The position numbers and the translations under genes were made by a program. Under the pieces are notes generated by a model. It had not been told where the DNA came from and made no database searches. It saw only the letters and a program-made list of their open reading frames with translations. Shown piece after piece: positions 35,201-42,780 of a stretch of 64,000 bases of DNA (the stretch's first letter is position 1; each line of letters begins with the position of its first letter). Where the stretch lies: NCBI GenBank assembly GCA_008360975.2, contig CM039187.1:19125495-19189494 (forward strand), given 5' to 3'. This DNA is from Lichenostomus cassidix (lineage: Eukaryota > Chordata > Aves > Passeriformes > Meliphagidae).

Positions 35201-37653
35201 GCTTGCTGTGTGCAGCTTGGAGCTCTTTCTCATGGTGTGATTGTGAGAATGGACCATACCACAGTGTTTAGCACTCTTAAGTGCTGCTGTTTGTACCAGC
35301 TGCTGAGACTTACCAAAGCTAGCAGGGAGGGACTGCATCTTAGGAGAAAACCTCTCTAGCTACCATTTAAATATAGAGGTTTCTGAATATTAGTGTCCCA
35401 GTATTTCACAGCCCTACAGAATGTTATCTGTTAATCACTGAAACAAGCCATAGCAGTGTAGGATATGTTTGTGAGTTGCTCTCAGCTTTGAAGATGCCAT
35501 GACTGATAGCAAAAACAATCCCTACTCTGAGTCCATGACAATTAAATGGGTTTGCATAGATGGGTGCTGAAGGTTGTTTGAACAAACTTGGTTTTAGCTT
35601 GGAAATAGACTAGGAAACAGTCTTGTGATGAGGAAGGATTGTTGTAAGAGGAGGTAGTAAGCAGCTATTTGGAGCAGCAACTTTTTAAGCAGTCTCTTAC
35701 TCTTAATGAATGAATATGTGACAGTGCTCAGAGCCATCTACCTTCATGCAGCTGTTAAAGATACAGGGACTGATAATTTAAATGTACATAAGTGTTGGGT
35801 GTGTAATCCTTGTGAAAATATTTGCCTGACTTGCCAGGTGATATTGGCACTGGATCTTTTCAGTTAGATTATGGTTGTGAGTATTTGACCAGAAGACTGG
35901 ATAAAGGTAAGGCAGAAGTCTTACAGAAAGAAAACATAATTGAATGGTTTGGTCCTGTGGTTTGTGTTGCATGAAATGCTGTTGCTTGGATCCTGAACAT
36001 ATGAAGAAAAACAGTGAAAATAAATTAATCTAAACAAACATTAAATTATGTGTGCAAGAATTAAGCATGAAGTTAGAAAGAGCCCTGAGTTAGGGATTTG
36101 CATTTAAGTCAGTAGCATTTAATAATCAGTTTTTCTCTTGCTTACTCACTCCAGGTAGTGCAAGTAACCGCTCCAGCACTCGGAGTGTATTGAGTGTCAG
36201 CAGTGGGATGGAAGGGGACAGTGAGGTAAGCTCTCACCTCTGCTATGTCCTGCTCTGCTGTCCTTAAGTACATGGCTTTGTTTTCATGCAAAAAAGAAAG
36301 AAAAAAAAGGAGCTCAGAACTGGCATTGCATTTGCAGAAATGGCCAAAATGTAGCCACTCCTTTTGTGAAGCTACCAATAACCAAATTCTGCTGTTCTGT
36401 AAATACTTCTTTTCATTTTGTAGGACAATGAAGTCCCAGAAACAATAAGGAGCCGCAGCCCAGTTCCTCACCAAGTAGAGAGGCTTCCTTTCCCAGAAAG
36501 GCCTCCCAGAGTGCCTCCTCGAGGTGCAAGCAGGTAAAGCTAAAATGCAGCTCAAATGTGTGCTTCCAGTGAATCCACATGGAACCTTGGACAGAAAGCA
36601 AGGCAGAAAGTGTCTTTGAACAAAGTCTGCCAGACTGTTATCTTGCAATATACGCTGTTAGGAATGGTAGTGTCTTTGTTTCTCATCTGTAATATGTGGA
36701 GGAATATGTTTCCTAGTTGGTAACAAGGCTGTTGCAATGCTGTGCCTGTGGTTCATGCACAGCAAGGGGTAGCAGTAGTGAAGCACACATCACTTGCCAT
36801 AATAAGACTGACCAGGTGGAGTTGCATCCTGCCCTTGGCAGAGATTTAGTACCTGACCCTGCTGAAAATATCCTCTTGGAACATACAAAGCATAGTCCAA
36901 GGGGAAGTTACTTTTTGAATTCTCTTGGACTTTTTTCTTTTTACAAAGTTCAGATCTCCCCAGAGCATATATGTTTACAAGCATAAGTGTTACTGGCCTC
37001 AAAGAAAGAACTGCACTGGTTTTATAAAAGATGTTGAGGAGTTTTGCCTTGATTCAATCAAAATTTTAAATAACTTGTAAACATTCCTTTAGTCCAACCA
37101 GTACAAGTCTATGAAGTCTATTCCCCAAAAAGTTCTCTCAGTATAAATACTAGTAAAATTCTCAAACTGTTAAAGCAGTAATTGGCACTCTGTGGGTTCA
37201 GCAAATTCTGTATTGTTGGCTTTGCTTTGTCAAGGATAGAGCTGGAATTTATCTGTAGTTAGTTTGAAAAAATATTTTGAATCTTTTGATCTCTTCCTAT
37301 TGCATATTCATTTCAGGAGAAAGCTACTATACTATCAAAGTTTTACTTCAACCAACTATTACAGCATCTCTTTCCAGTAATAGTAGAATTACTGCAGCTG
37401 AAGAGCAGAAGAAATAGCTTGGACAGGAGCTCTGGCAGCTTGACATCTGCTCTATTGCTGAATCAGACAGCCTGTTTTTCTTATTGTATGACTATTGGTT
37501 GTACAGTGTTCTTACATATGATATTATTGCATGCAATGTGTTGTTCCAGAACTCTATTTTCCACTACTTTTACATGCTTTTTTATTCTCTTTTTATAGGC
37601 CTGTAAGCTGTGAAAGCTTTTATCCTCCACCTGTGCCCCCAAGAGGTCGCTGA
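2190..37653 (+). CDS. PIK3AP1: PIK3AP1 (BCAP), phosphoinositide-3-kinase adaptor protein 1; complete gene, 17 coding exons
   Basis: Cytoplasmic adaptor that couples the B-cell receptor, CD19 and Toll-like receptors to class I PI3-kinase. Joined exons: 2190-2202, 7794-8210, 19701-19849, 20682-20826, 22328-22470, 23614-23746, 24408-24604, 26806-26995, 29809-29904, 30423-30602, 31412-31474, 32135-32340, 33880-33952, 34274-34429, 36155-36225, 36424-36533, 37599-37653. They give 2397 bases, 798 residues plus stop, with every junction GT-AG and in phase; human is about 805. Domain order: TIR (~10-143), DBB/Ig-like region (~180-320), ankyrin-like repeats (~337-399), YxxM motifs at Y423, Y448 and Y463, proline-rich segment RPPVPVPRP (531-539), conserved helical/coiled-coil block (~590-668), serine-rich tail, and SH3-type ending PPVPPRGR. 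The start is chosen by its strong ACCATGG context and family N-terminus. Odd point: the first YxxM tyrosine seen in mammals is His267 here. Confidence 0.95.
2203..7793 (+). other. PIK3AP1 intron 1
   Basis: A 5.6 kb intron from the GTAGGT donor to the CTGTACAG acceptor. The first ~200 bases are still CpG island; the rest is AT-rich without a recognisable repeat, RNA gene or exon. Confidence 0.8.
7794..8210 (+). CDS. PIK3AP1: PIK3AP1 exon 2: TIR domain
   Basis: Residues 5-144 in a single 417-base exon. The block [18 protein letters not shown] opens a TIR fold (betaA), [12 protein letters not shown] and VKLFCGVTD are later core strands, and [14 protein letters not shown] matches the end of the family's TIR region. 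The whole TIR domain being on one exon means that skipping it, or starting downstream, would give a TIR-less BCAP like the short isoform known in mammals. Confidence 0.95.
8684..8753. repeat. Long perfect inverted repeat / hairpin in PIK3AP1 intron 2
   Basis: The arms 8684-8708 and 8729-8753 are exact reverse complements over 25 bases. The stem extends inward by a G-T wobble and four further pairs, to 30 base pairs (8684-8713 with 8724-8753), leaving a loop of 10 bases. The total size of 70 bases resembles a microRNA precursor. Other readings are a small palindromic transposon remnant or a template-switch mutation. The function is unknown. Confidence 0.8.
11366..11745 (-). mobile_element. CR1 LINE 3' fragment
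   Basis: Begins with the reversed CR1 tail (TCATAGAATTGTTAAGGTTG) and continues with diverged CR1 3'-end sequence: GGCAGCCTGTTCTGGTGC, CAGTGAAGAAATTGTTC and a CCCCTGAGTCTCCTTTTCTC-like block. It is 5'-truncated as usual for CR1 and looks old from its many substitutions. The right boundary is approximate. Confidence 0.85.
12550..13005 (-). mobile_element. CR1 LINE 3' fragment
   Basis: Starts with the reversed tail TCACAGAATCATTCAGGTTG, then GAAGGGACCTCTTGAGATCA and CTCTGAGCAACTTGTTCCAG, and runs to TTCTCCAGGCTGAGGAGTTC. This order is typical of the bird CR1 3' end. It lies ~0.8 kb from the previous copy in the same orientation. Open frames at 12757-13038 are CR1-derived noise. Confidence 0.85.
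18733..18754 (+). repeat. G-run tract with G-quadruplex potential
   Basis: Runs of three, four and ten G on the + (RNA-sense) strand lie within 22 bases in intron 2. The ten-base run can supply two triplets, so four G-triplets with short loops are available. The 10-base G homopolymer may also vary in length. Confidence 0.55.
19701..19849 (+). CDS. PIK3AP1: PIK3AP1 exon 3
   Basis: Residues 144-193. The segment [17 protein letters not shown] and the exon end [10 protein letters not shown] match the family linker between TIR and DBB. The middle differs from what I recall of mammals. The donor is GG|GTACTG, which departs from GTAAGT at +4 to +6 and is predicted weak. The next intron is 19850-20681 and holds an 18-base direct repeat. 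Confidence 0.92.
20403..20443 (+). repeat. 18-base direct repeat in intron 3
   Basis: AATAATTTTATAAATCTA occurs at 20403-20420 and again at 20426-20443, separated by five bases; a partial third copy follows. This is probably a local tandem duplication. Confidence 0.7.
20682..20826 (+). CDS. PIK3AP1: PIK3AP1 exon 4 (DBB region)
   Basis: Residues 194-242: [15 protein letters not shown], then [13 protein letters not shown] and [12 protein letters not shown], an Ig/IPT-like beta-sandwich of the Dof/BCAP/BANK domain. The acceptor is TTAG|GTGCAG|ACA, so a second AG six bases downstream could serve as an alternative acceptor, removing Val-Gln in frame. The following intron (20827-22327) shows no recognisable feature. 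Confidence 0.93.
22328..22470 (+). CDS. PIK3AP1: PIK3AP1 exon 5 (DBB region, altered first YxxM site)
   Basis: Residues 242-289. The mid-exon sequence reads [20 protein letters not shown]. As I recall it, mammalian BCAP has two consecutive tyrosines here, the second starting a YTDM motif; here the codon at 22402-22404 is CAT (His267), so no YxxM exists. The preceding Tyr266 is not followed by Met at +3. The intron to 23613 shows no recognisable repeat. Confidence 0.93.
23614..23746 (+). CDS. PIK3AP1: PIK3AP1 exon 6
   Basis: Residues 290-334. The sequence [20 protein letters not shown] followed by [19 protein letters not shown] is nearly identical to the mammalian protein. It links the DBB region to the ankyrin-like repeats. 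The donor is A|GTAAGT. The intron to 24407 shows no feature. Confidence 0.95.
24408..24604 (+). CDS. PIK3AP1: PIK3AP1 exon 7: ankyrin-like repeats
   Basis: Residues 334-399. [19 protein letters not shown] and [19 protein letters not shown] are two ankyrin-type helical repeats, the most conserved part of the BCAP/BANK/Dof family. The long antisense frame 24344-24832 is only a shadow of this exon. The following intron (24605-26805) shows nothing recognisable. Confidence 0.96.
26806..26995 (+). CDS. PIK3AP1: PIK3AP1 exon 8: YxxM cluster
   Basis: Residues 400-463. It carries two YESM motifs (Y423 and Y448) and the tyrosine of a third (Y463, completed as YVEM in exon 9). When phosphorylated these bind the SH2 domains of the p85 subunit of PI3-kinase. 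The 25- and 15-residue spacings equal those at human positions 420/445/460. The donor is T|GTATGT; a CR1 copy begins only ten bases later. Confidence 0.96.
27006..27125 (-). mobile_element. CR1 LINE 3' fragment next to the exon 8 donor
   Basis: The reversed CR1 tail (TCATAGAATTATATAATCAC, then GGGTTAGAAGGTACCTCTAA) starts at intron position +11. It continues through CTCTGCCATGGGCAGAGACA, a hallmark of the CR1 3' end. The right edge is uncertain and may reach ~27250. The rest of intron 8 (to 29808) shows no recognisable feature. Confidence 0.85.
29809..29904 (+). CDS. PIK3AP1: PIK3AP1 exon 9
   Basis: Residues 463-495. It completes the third YxxM motif as YVEMLQ and continues to [10 protein letters not shown], matching the mammalian protein. 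The acceptor is TTTTTTCAG and the donor G|GTGAGA. Intron 9 is 518 bases, with no feature. Confidence 0.93.
30423..30602 (+). CDS. PIK3AP1: PIK3AP1 exon 10: acidic/tyrosine and proline-rich segment
   Basis: Residues 495-555. An acidic stretch with adjacent tyrosines ([10 protein letters not shown]) is followed by [20 protein letters not shown], the SH3-binding type of region in BCAP, and then a Tyr-Ile-Ser-Lys ending. The first 15 residues diverge strongly from mammals. The following intron (30603-31411) contains a small perfect hairpin at 30868-30891. Confidence 0.93.
30868..30891. repeat. Short perfect hairpin in PIK3AP1 intron 10
   Basis: CTAAATAGGA and its exact reverse complement flank a four-base loop (AAGA), giving a ten-base-pair stem. 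Nearby, GATATTATA occurs twice in direct orientation. No function is assigned. Confidence 0.6.
31412..31474 (+). CDS. PIK3AP1: PIK3AP1 exon 11
   Basis: Residues 555-576: [20 protein letters not shown], aligned in my reading to the mammalian FAEKSQERPGNFYV segment. The exon is symmetric (63 bases, phase 1 at both ends), so skipping it keeps the frame. The following 660-base intron shows no feature. Confidence 0.9.
32135..32340 (+). CDS. PIK3AP1: PIK3AP1 exon 12: conserved helical block
   Basis: Residues 576-644. [20 protein letters not shown] followed by [20 protein letters not shown] is almost unchanged from mammals. Tyr591 corresponds to a conserved phosphorylatable tyrosine. This exon starts the helical/coiled-coil region. 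The donor is CAG|GTACAG. The next intron (32341-33879) shows no repeat I recognise. Confidence 0.95.
33880..33952 (+). CDS. PIK3AP1: PIK3AP1 exon 13
   Basis: Residues 645-669: [20 protein letters not shown], a basic, strongly helical stretch that continues the coiled coil. The acceptor is TGTTTTTAG and the donor G|GTAACA. The following intron is only 321 bases. Confidence 0.93.
34274..34429 (+). CDS. PIK3AP1: PIK3AP1 exon 14
   Basis: Residues 669-721. It begins [10 protein letters not shown] and ends [14 protein letters not shown], both matching mammalian [14 protein letters not shown] carries the tyrosine equivalent to a known C-terminal site. The open frame continues past the donor (A|GTAAGC) to 34623, but that part is intronic because the exon 15 junction restores the family sequence. 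Confidence 0.93.
36155..36225 (+). CDS. PIK3AP1: PIK3AP1 exon 15: serine-rich tail
   Basis: Residues 721-744: [20 protein letters not shown], matching the mammalian [18 protein letters not shown]. The exon itself starts with GT, directly after CCAG. The intron after it is the shortest in the gene (198 bases). Confidence 0.93.
36424..36533 (+). CDS. PIK3AP1: PIK3AP1 exon 16
   Basis: Residues 745-781: [20 protein letters not shown], then [12 protein letters not shown], a proline-rich SH3-binding type segment. The donor is AG|GTAAAG. The following intron (36534-37598) shows no recognisable feature. Confidence 0.93.
37599..37653 (+). CDS. PIK3AP1: PIK3AP1 exon 17 and stop
   Basis: Residues 781-798, ending [12 protein letters not shown] and TGA at 37651-37653. 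The terminal PPVPPRGR is conserved and fits a class II SH3 ligand (PxxPxR). Confidence 0.94.
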
Positions 37654-40600
37654 ATCTCTCAACATCTGTGGAATATGAGATTTTTTTTCTGTTTATATAT
37701 GTGTTTGTACAGATATTTTTGGGGCTGTCTTAAATTATTTATAAGTGGGACCCAAATGTTTTCATCCCCTTTATCCTCCCTGAAGCTTTGGTGACTTTTC
37801 CCATGATTTTTCCTGGTACTTCTTGGTGTTCTATAATTTTTTTTTAATTTGGAAGAATTTTGGTATTTTGAGGCTTCAAGAAAAGGTATCATCATTGGGA
37901 AGAACACTGATGTGTGTCTTGGAAGCCCTGCACCAACATGAAGTTGCCTTTTGATCAAGAAAGCACACGTGTCCTTTTAGGCACTAAATCCTGATATGCA
38001 TTATTGCCAAATCCCTCAATACAGTCTACCAGGGCTTGACTGGAAAACAAGCTTGAAAAAGTAAAGAAAATAAGTTGTTTGAAGAATGGTCATTACAGCA
38101 GGAGCAGGTGAATGTACTACTGCTTGGCATAACATTTTGGGTACAGTTACACTGACATTTTGGAAGGTGTGGCATACCCCTCTAGCAATCATTAAACCAT
38201 GGGGTAACAAGAAATTACCTGTCTTCAAGAATGTATTTTGCATTGAAAATGCCTTTCCTTTTCCTGTTGCCCATCTGAGGAGGACAGAGAAGGTGGTGTG
38301 TGTATTTACCATGAAAATTCCCAAGGTAGCTAGTAAGGGACCTTACTTGTCACAAACCTTGTCACAAACCAAGGGTACTTAAACCTTTTTCAGGGAGAGG
38401 GCAGGTATGGTGCTACAAAATCACATGACTGAGCTCTCAGATTAGAGAAGGAATTGGTGGCAGTGCTGTGCTCTGTATCTCTTACATAGGGTCATTATAG
38501 TGGCAATATGAAAGTGTTTCACTTCATACTCTGGAATAGTGTAGTGAATCTCAAATTATCAGTCCACACACCTCACAAATACCAGCTGTGTTTTAACTGG
38601 CTGCAGTGGGAACAGCCTGGGGGCTGGACTCTGCTGGCTCTACTGTTCCTTTCTACCAATGTGAATCTGCAACAGCTATATCCAGCTTTTTTTTTCTGCC
38701 TGAAGGTTTGCAAACTTGAGGAGGCTTCCAGGTTTGGCTCCCTTCCAGACCTTGAAATCTTCTGTGCAAATTCTGACCCTTGGGGGACAAGTTTAAGACT
38801 CTGGTTGTCTGTGAGTGACACACATGGGAATTCTGCAAGATAATATTCAGGGTAGACAATTAAGCATCATTACCTACTTGGTTTTCAGGGCTGGAAGAGG
38901 GGGAATGGCTTGAAAAAGATGTAGATACATCTGTATGACGTGATCGCTCAGGTACAGGTAGGACATGTAGAGCTTCTGTGTGATCGTGTCAGCTCCCCTC
39001 TGTCTACAGCAGAGCAGATGATAGAGTTGCAGTTCTTTCTCTTGCAGGGAGAGAAAGATTGCAAACCCAGTGTGTGAAGCTGCTGGAGTGACAGCAACTG
39101 GGACTTGACCAGCACCAAATGAAGGTGGAGAAGCCCCTGCTGCTTTCAGGGATAAAGGCATATGCCAAATACCACCTATGCATTAAACTCGTAGGGTGTG
39201 ACTCCAAATGCAGTTCATACACCCTCTCCTTTTGATGATAGAGGGATGCAGGTGTTGTGCTGCAGGCCTGTAGATACAGAGGTGTCCTTTCTGTTTTGTA
39301 TTTTTATTTTAGTTTTTAAAGGAACCTCAGTGCTGTCTCCAGTAACTCTGGCACTATAGACTCTCGATGAAAGTTTACTTTTGTTCACAGAAGTCAAGGG
39401 AATGGCAAGGTGAGAGCTGCCTTCCTGTGCTCTTCTTGGAATGAAACAAGGTTTTCAGCACTATTAGCTGAATTGGCAAGAGGAAAGGAGTTTTTGGTGC
39501 TAAAACAAGGGAAATAGTAGCAAGGGTAAGTGAAGAAATTAGGGACAAAATAAATAAACCAAAAGAAGAAATTAAGCTGCTTGATTGTCTTCAGCTGTCA
39601 AATGGTTTGGTTTACACACAGCTCCCTGGTTTTGCGTAGAAGTTCCCTATCTTCTTGGTGCTGACTGCAGCTGTGCCCCAAAGCTTGGAGCTGTGGTGTG
39701 ATAAGAGGAATTTATCTGCTTCCACATCTGTCAGGTACAACATAAAGTAGCATTGTAGGATGTGGGTAAAACTGTAATAAGGCAGGAAAGGAAGAGCAAG
39801 ATATAGAAGTGTATCATGCAGATTCTCTTTTAATGCCATTGGACTGAAGCAGCCCAGGGATCCATTTTTCCAAGCTAATTTTTAATTTTGTATCCCCTCC
39901 ATGTTATAGCCAAATGTCCTCTGTGGAAGGGATTTATCTCAGCATTTGCTTTTGCACAATCCTAACACTGTGGCTGCGTACTGGATTTTTATTGCTTTTG
40001 CCATGGAGAGGTGGTTATATCTGAATTGCTGAAAAGTAGCTCATAAGTAGGCTTTCAGTCTCTCTCCATTTTGAAGCTTAGATACTTCATTATTCTGACC
40101 TGTCATATGAAGCCAAATGCTGGTGGGGCTCTGGTTTGGAGGAGAGGTGAGCTGGGACAAGGGGAGCCAAGACATACTGTAAATGCATTTTGTTCAGGCC
40201 CCTTCTGCACTGCTTAAGGGAGGGAAATTGAAGATGCAGCTGTAGCCTCAGGCATTCCTGTATCACTTCTGGATTACTGAGGGATCTCAGTGACCAACAA
40301 TCACTGCAAAACTATTGTGTTGATAGCATACGATAGCTGTAAAAGCACAAATTTCTCCTATCGAGGAAAAAAGGAACAGCACTAAAATGGCTTTACTGGT
40401 AGATGCAGGTAACCAATCAGGATACAGGCATGACTTCCAAGTCTCTTACAGGCCAACAGAGATGCACCTGCTTAGCCACCAAAGTGTGTGTTCCACATAG
40501 GCTGGATTCATCTAGTTGCTTTAAGCCTCTTAGATCCCAACATGTGGAAACCCTCTATCTGTAGATTCCATGTGTGCTGGTGAGCATGTGGTGTGTGTTG

Positions 40601-40975
40601 CTTCCACCTAGGATGAGAAGTGCACTGAAACTGAAGATCAGAAGAGACCAGAGAAGTAAACAGCATGCAAGCAGATTGCTGGTCCCTCAACAATCTGCTT
40701 GGGAGGGAAAGAGTGAATGAACAGTGTTACTGATGCATATCAGAGTTGAAAGACTGAACAGCTAATAAAATTGCTGGTAAATCTTCAATGGCCTGGCCAA
40801 TTGAAGGGGCATCAACCAATCCACCAAAGTCAGGTGGCAGCTGGCAGGCCTGGGGAAGGTTGGTTGTTCATTGTATAGCATGCCTTGCAAACCGTGCTGC
40901 AGCAGATGGCTCTGGCTGGCCCTGTTGCTGACTGAGAGACTTAAGTACTGAATAAAATGAAGATGCTGAAGCCTC
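37654..40975 (+). other. PIK3AP1 3' UTR and downstream sequence (end uncertain)
   Basis: No coding sequence is supported here; open frames on both strands are short and lack domains. Canonical AATAAA signals on the + strand occur at 39549-39554 (overlapping a second at 39553-39558), 40764-40769 and 40951-40956. The first and last are followed by GT-rich sequence. The real cleavage site cannot be chosen without transcript data. Confidence 0.55.
40951..40956 (+). terminator. Candidate distal polyadenylation signal of PIK3AP1
   Basis: AATAAA on the + strand, the last one in the intergenic stretch before the CR1 copy and the TM9SF3 CpG island; a T-rich tract follows within ~60 bases. Earlier candidates are at 39549 and 40764. 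Confidence 0.3.
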
Positions 40976-41754
40976 CCTTCTCTGTCTCCCAAGGGTAAGC
41001 TATTCTGTTTTGGACTGAGATGCAATGACTAGAAAGAAACATATGGTGTTATCAAAGCTGTCTAGGTTTTCTTTTTTTAGTCTGTAAGTGTAATATAAGC
41101 ATGGCTTTTGCATGGGTTTTGGCAAGTATCTCTCTACAGGGACCTTGCTTCTACTGAAATAGTGTATTCACCATCTCCTGACTCTCTGGAAAAGGTTTCA
41201 TATAACTGTACCTTGTGAAATATGTTCAGGGAAGGTAGACTGAAAGTGTAAAACCACAAGGGGAAAAGCTTTTAGTACAGGTGTGGTGGTAACAGGGAAA
41301 TCTGTTTTCTGTGTCATTCCTACAAAGCATGGATGGCATGTAACAGCATGGAGTTCCTGTCTTCTGCTCCTGTTCTTTGTTGTCCTTCTGCTTATTTGTT
41401 GGTTCACTTTATTTGAGAAGATGGTATAGTCCCCCCCTTTTTTAAGACTATATGAGATAGCCTTTGAATTTTTTTACTGTATTTGATTGGTTTAAAAGTT
41501 GTCTGGTAAATCAGTATTCAATACCATGAGCTTTTTGGATTGGGGATTTTGTTTGGTTTGGTTGTTTTGGCTTTTTTGACTTTATGAGGTAGTTTCAAGT
41601 TAGGAAGCAGGTTTGTGGGCTTTGTCTTAGCCAGCCCTGACAGAAACCTTACCCTGAGCAAGGTTTGGGTGCAGCTGTGCTGCCTCAGTGCCTGCCCTGG
41701 GCCCCTTGTGCTCGTGTTGCTTGTGTGAGGGGCGTAGAGAATCGGTTGTGTTTC

Positions 41755-42140
41755 ACAGAATCGATGAGCTTGTAAAAGACAGCTGAGATTGTTGAGTCCA
41801 ACTTAAGACTGAACACCACGCTGTCACCATGTCATGGTACCGAGTGTTACGTCCAGTCCTTCCTTTAGCACCTCCCAGGCCAGTGACTCCACCACCTCCC
41901 TAGGCAGCCCCTTCCAGTGTTTAATCACCCATTCCGTGAAGAAACTGCGCTTAGTGTCCAAGCTTGAGGCCGTGTCCTCTTGTCCTGTCACTGGTTGCCT
42001 GGGACAAGAGACCAACCCCCACCTGGCTGTGGCCTCCTTTCAGGCAGTTGGAGAGAGTGATAAGGTCTCCCCTGCGCCTCCTCTCCAGGCTCAACAGCCG
42101 CAGCTCCCTCAACTCGCGGTCCAGAAGGTATTTGCACACA
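41755..42140 (-). mobile_element. CR1 LINE 3' fragment between PIK3AP1 and TM9SF3
   Basis: The reversed tail TCACAGAATCGATGAGCTTG begins the copy, which then follows typical bird CR1 order: CAGTGACTCCACCACCTCCC, TCCAGTGTTTAATCACCC, CTGTCACTGGTTGCCTGGGA, and CTCCTCTCCAGGCTCAACAG up to CTCGCGGTCCAGAAGG. It is better preserved than the other copies, so probably younger. It ends ~30 bases before the TM9SF3 CpG island. The open frames 41834-42313 and 41824-42015 are CR1-derived. Confidence 0.92.
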
Positions 42141-42169
42141 GCCCTGCATCACACAGTTCCCGAGTTTCA

Positions 42170-42780
42170 TCGATCAAAATGCAATATCAATATCAATCCT
42201 GCCCCGGGCCGTGCTGCCTCTCAGGCCCGCGGGGCGCGCCGCCTCCCGCCCGCTCGGCTCCGCGCCCGCCCGCGCCCCGCCCGCCCCGCGGGGCTCCCGT
42301 AGCGCTCCCGTAGCGCCCCCGCGGTTCCGGCGGGCGGGCGGGTGACGTGGCGGGCGGGGCGGAAGTGGCGTCGGCGGCGGGCGCGGGCCGGTGCCGCGGC
42401 GGGGCCTGCTGGGGACGCCGAGGCCCGAGATGGCGGCGCCCGGGCTGCTCCTGCTGCTCCTGCCGCTCCTGCCGCTGCGCGCCCGCGCCGACGAGCACGA
42501 GCACACGGTGAGGCGGCGCCCGGCGTCCCCGGGAGCGGCGTTCGGGCCGCGGCGCGGAGAGCGCGGCTCGGTGGGCGGGAGGGGCGGGGAGCGGCGGGCC
42601 GCGGCCTCGGGGGGAGCGGGCGGCTCCCGCCCCGCGGGGCTCCCTGCTCGGCCGCTGCGCTGCTCGGGCTGTTCTGGCCCGCGGGCCGCAGTCGGGCCTC
42701 GCGTTCTGGTTCGGCATTAGGGGACAGCGGGGCGCTCGGGGCAGGGCCGCTGGGTTTGTCTGATCCGGTTTGCACATCCT
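42170..42780 (+). promoter_or_regulatory. TM9SF3: CpG island promoter of TM9SF3
   Basis: Very CpG-rich DNA surrounds the start codon at 42430, with no TATA box. A tight cluster just upstream holds TGACGTGG (42343-42350), ACGTGGC (42345-42351), a GC box GGGCGGGGC (42352-42360) and an ETS core GGAAGT (42361-42366). ACGTGGC is the consensus of the Golgi stress response element bound by TFE3-type factors. The long open frames here on both strands (for example 42221-43072, minus) reflect GC-rich composition. Confidence 0.8.
42430..42507 (+). CDS. TM9SF3: TM9SF3 exon 1: signal peptide
   Basis: Residues 1-26. [16 protein letters not shown] is the hydrophobic core, followed by RARA and the mature start DEHEHT, identical to mammals. 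The signal sequence is shorter than the human one as I remember it and unlike it in sequence. The start has G at -3 and G at +4. The donor is ACG|GTGAGG. Confidence 0.9.

Noticed and set aside
36142..36648. 168-codon antisense open frame
   Set aside because: It is antisense to exons 15 and 16 of PIK3AP1 and the short intron between them; the protein has no recognisable features.
41834..42313. 159-codon + strand open frame before TM9SF3
   Set aside because: It is the reversed CR1 copy running into CpG-rich DNA; the reading frame is accidental.
2190..42444. Both genes begin with the residues MAAPG
   Set aside because: GC-rich first codons after ATG-GCG-GC are common in CpG islands; the sequences diverge at once and no relationship is implied.
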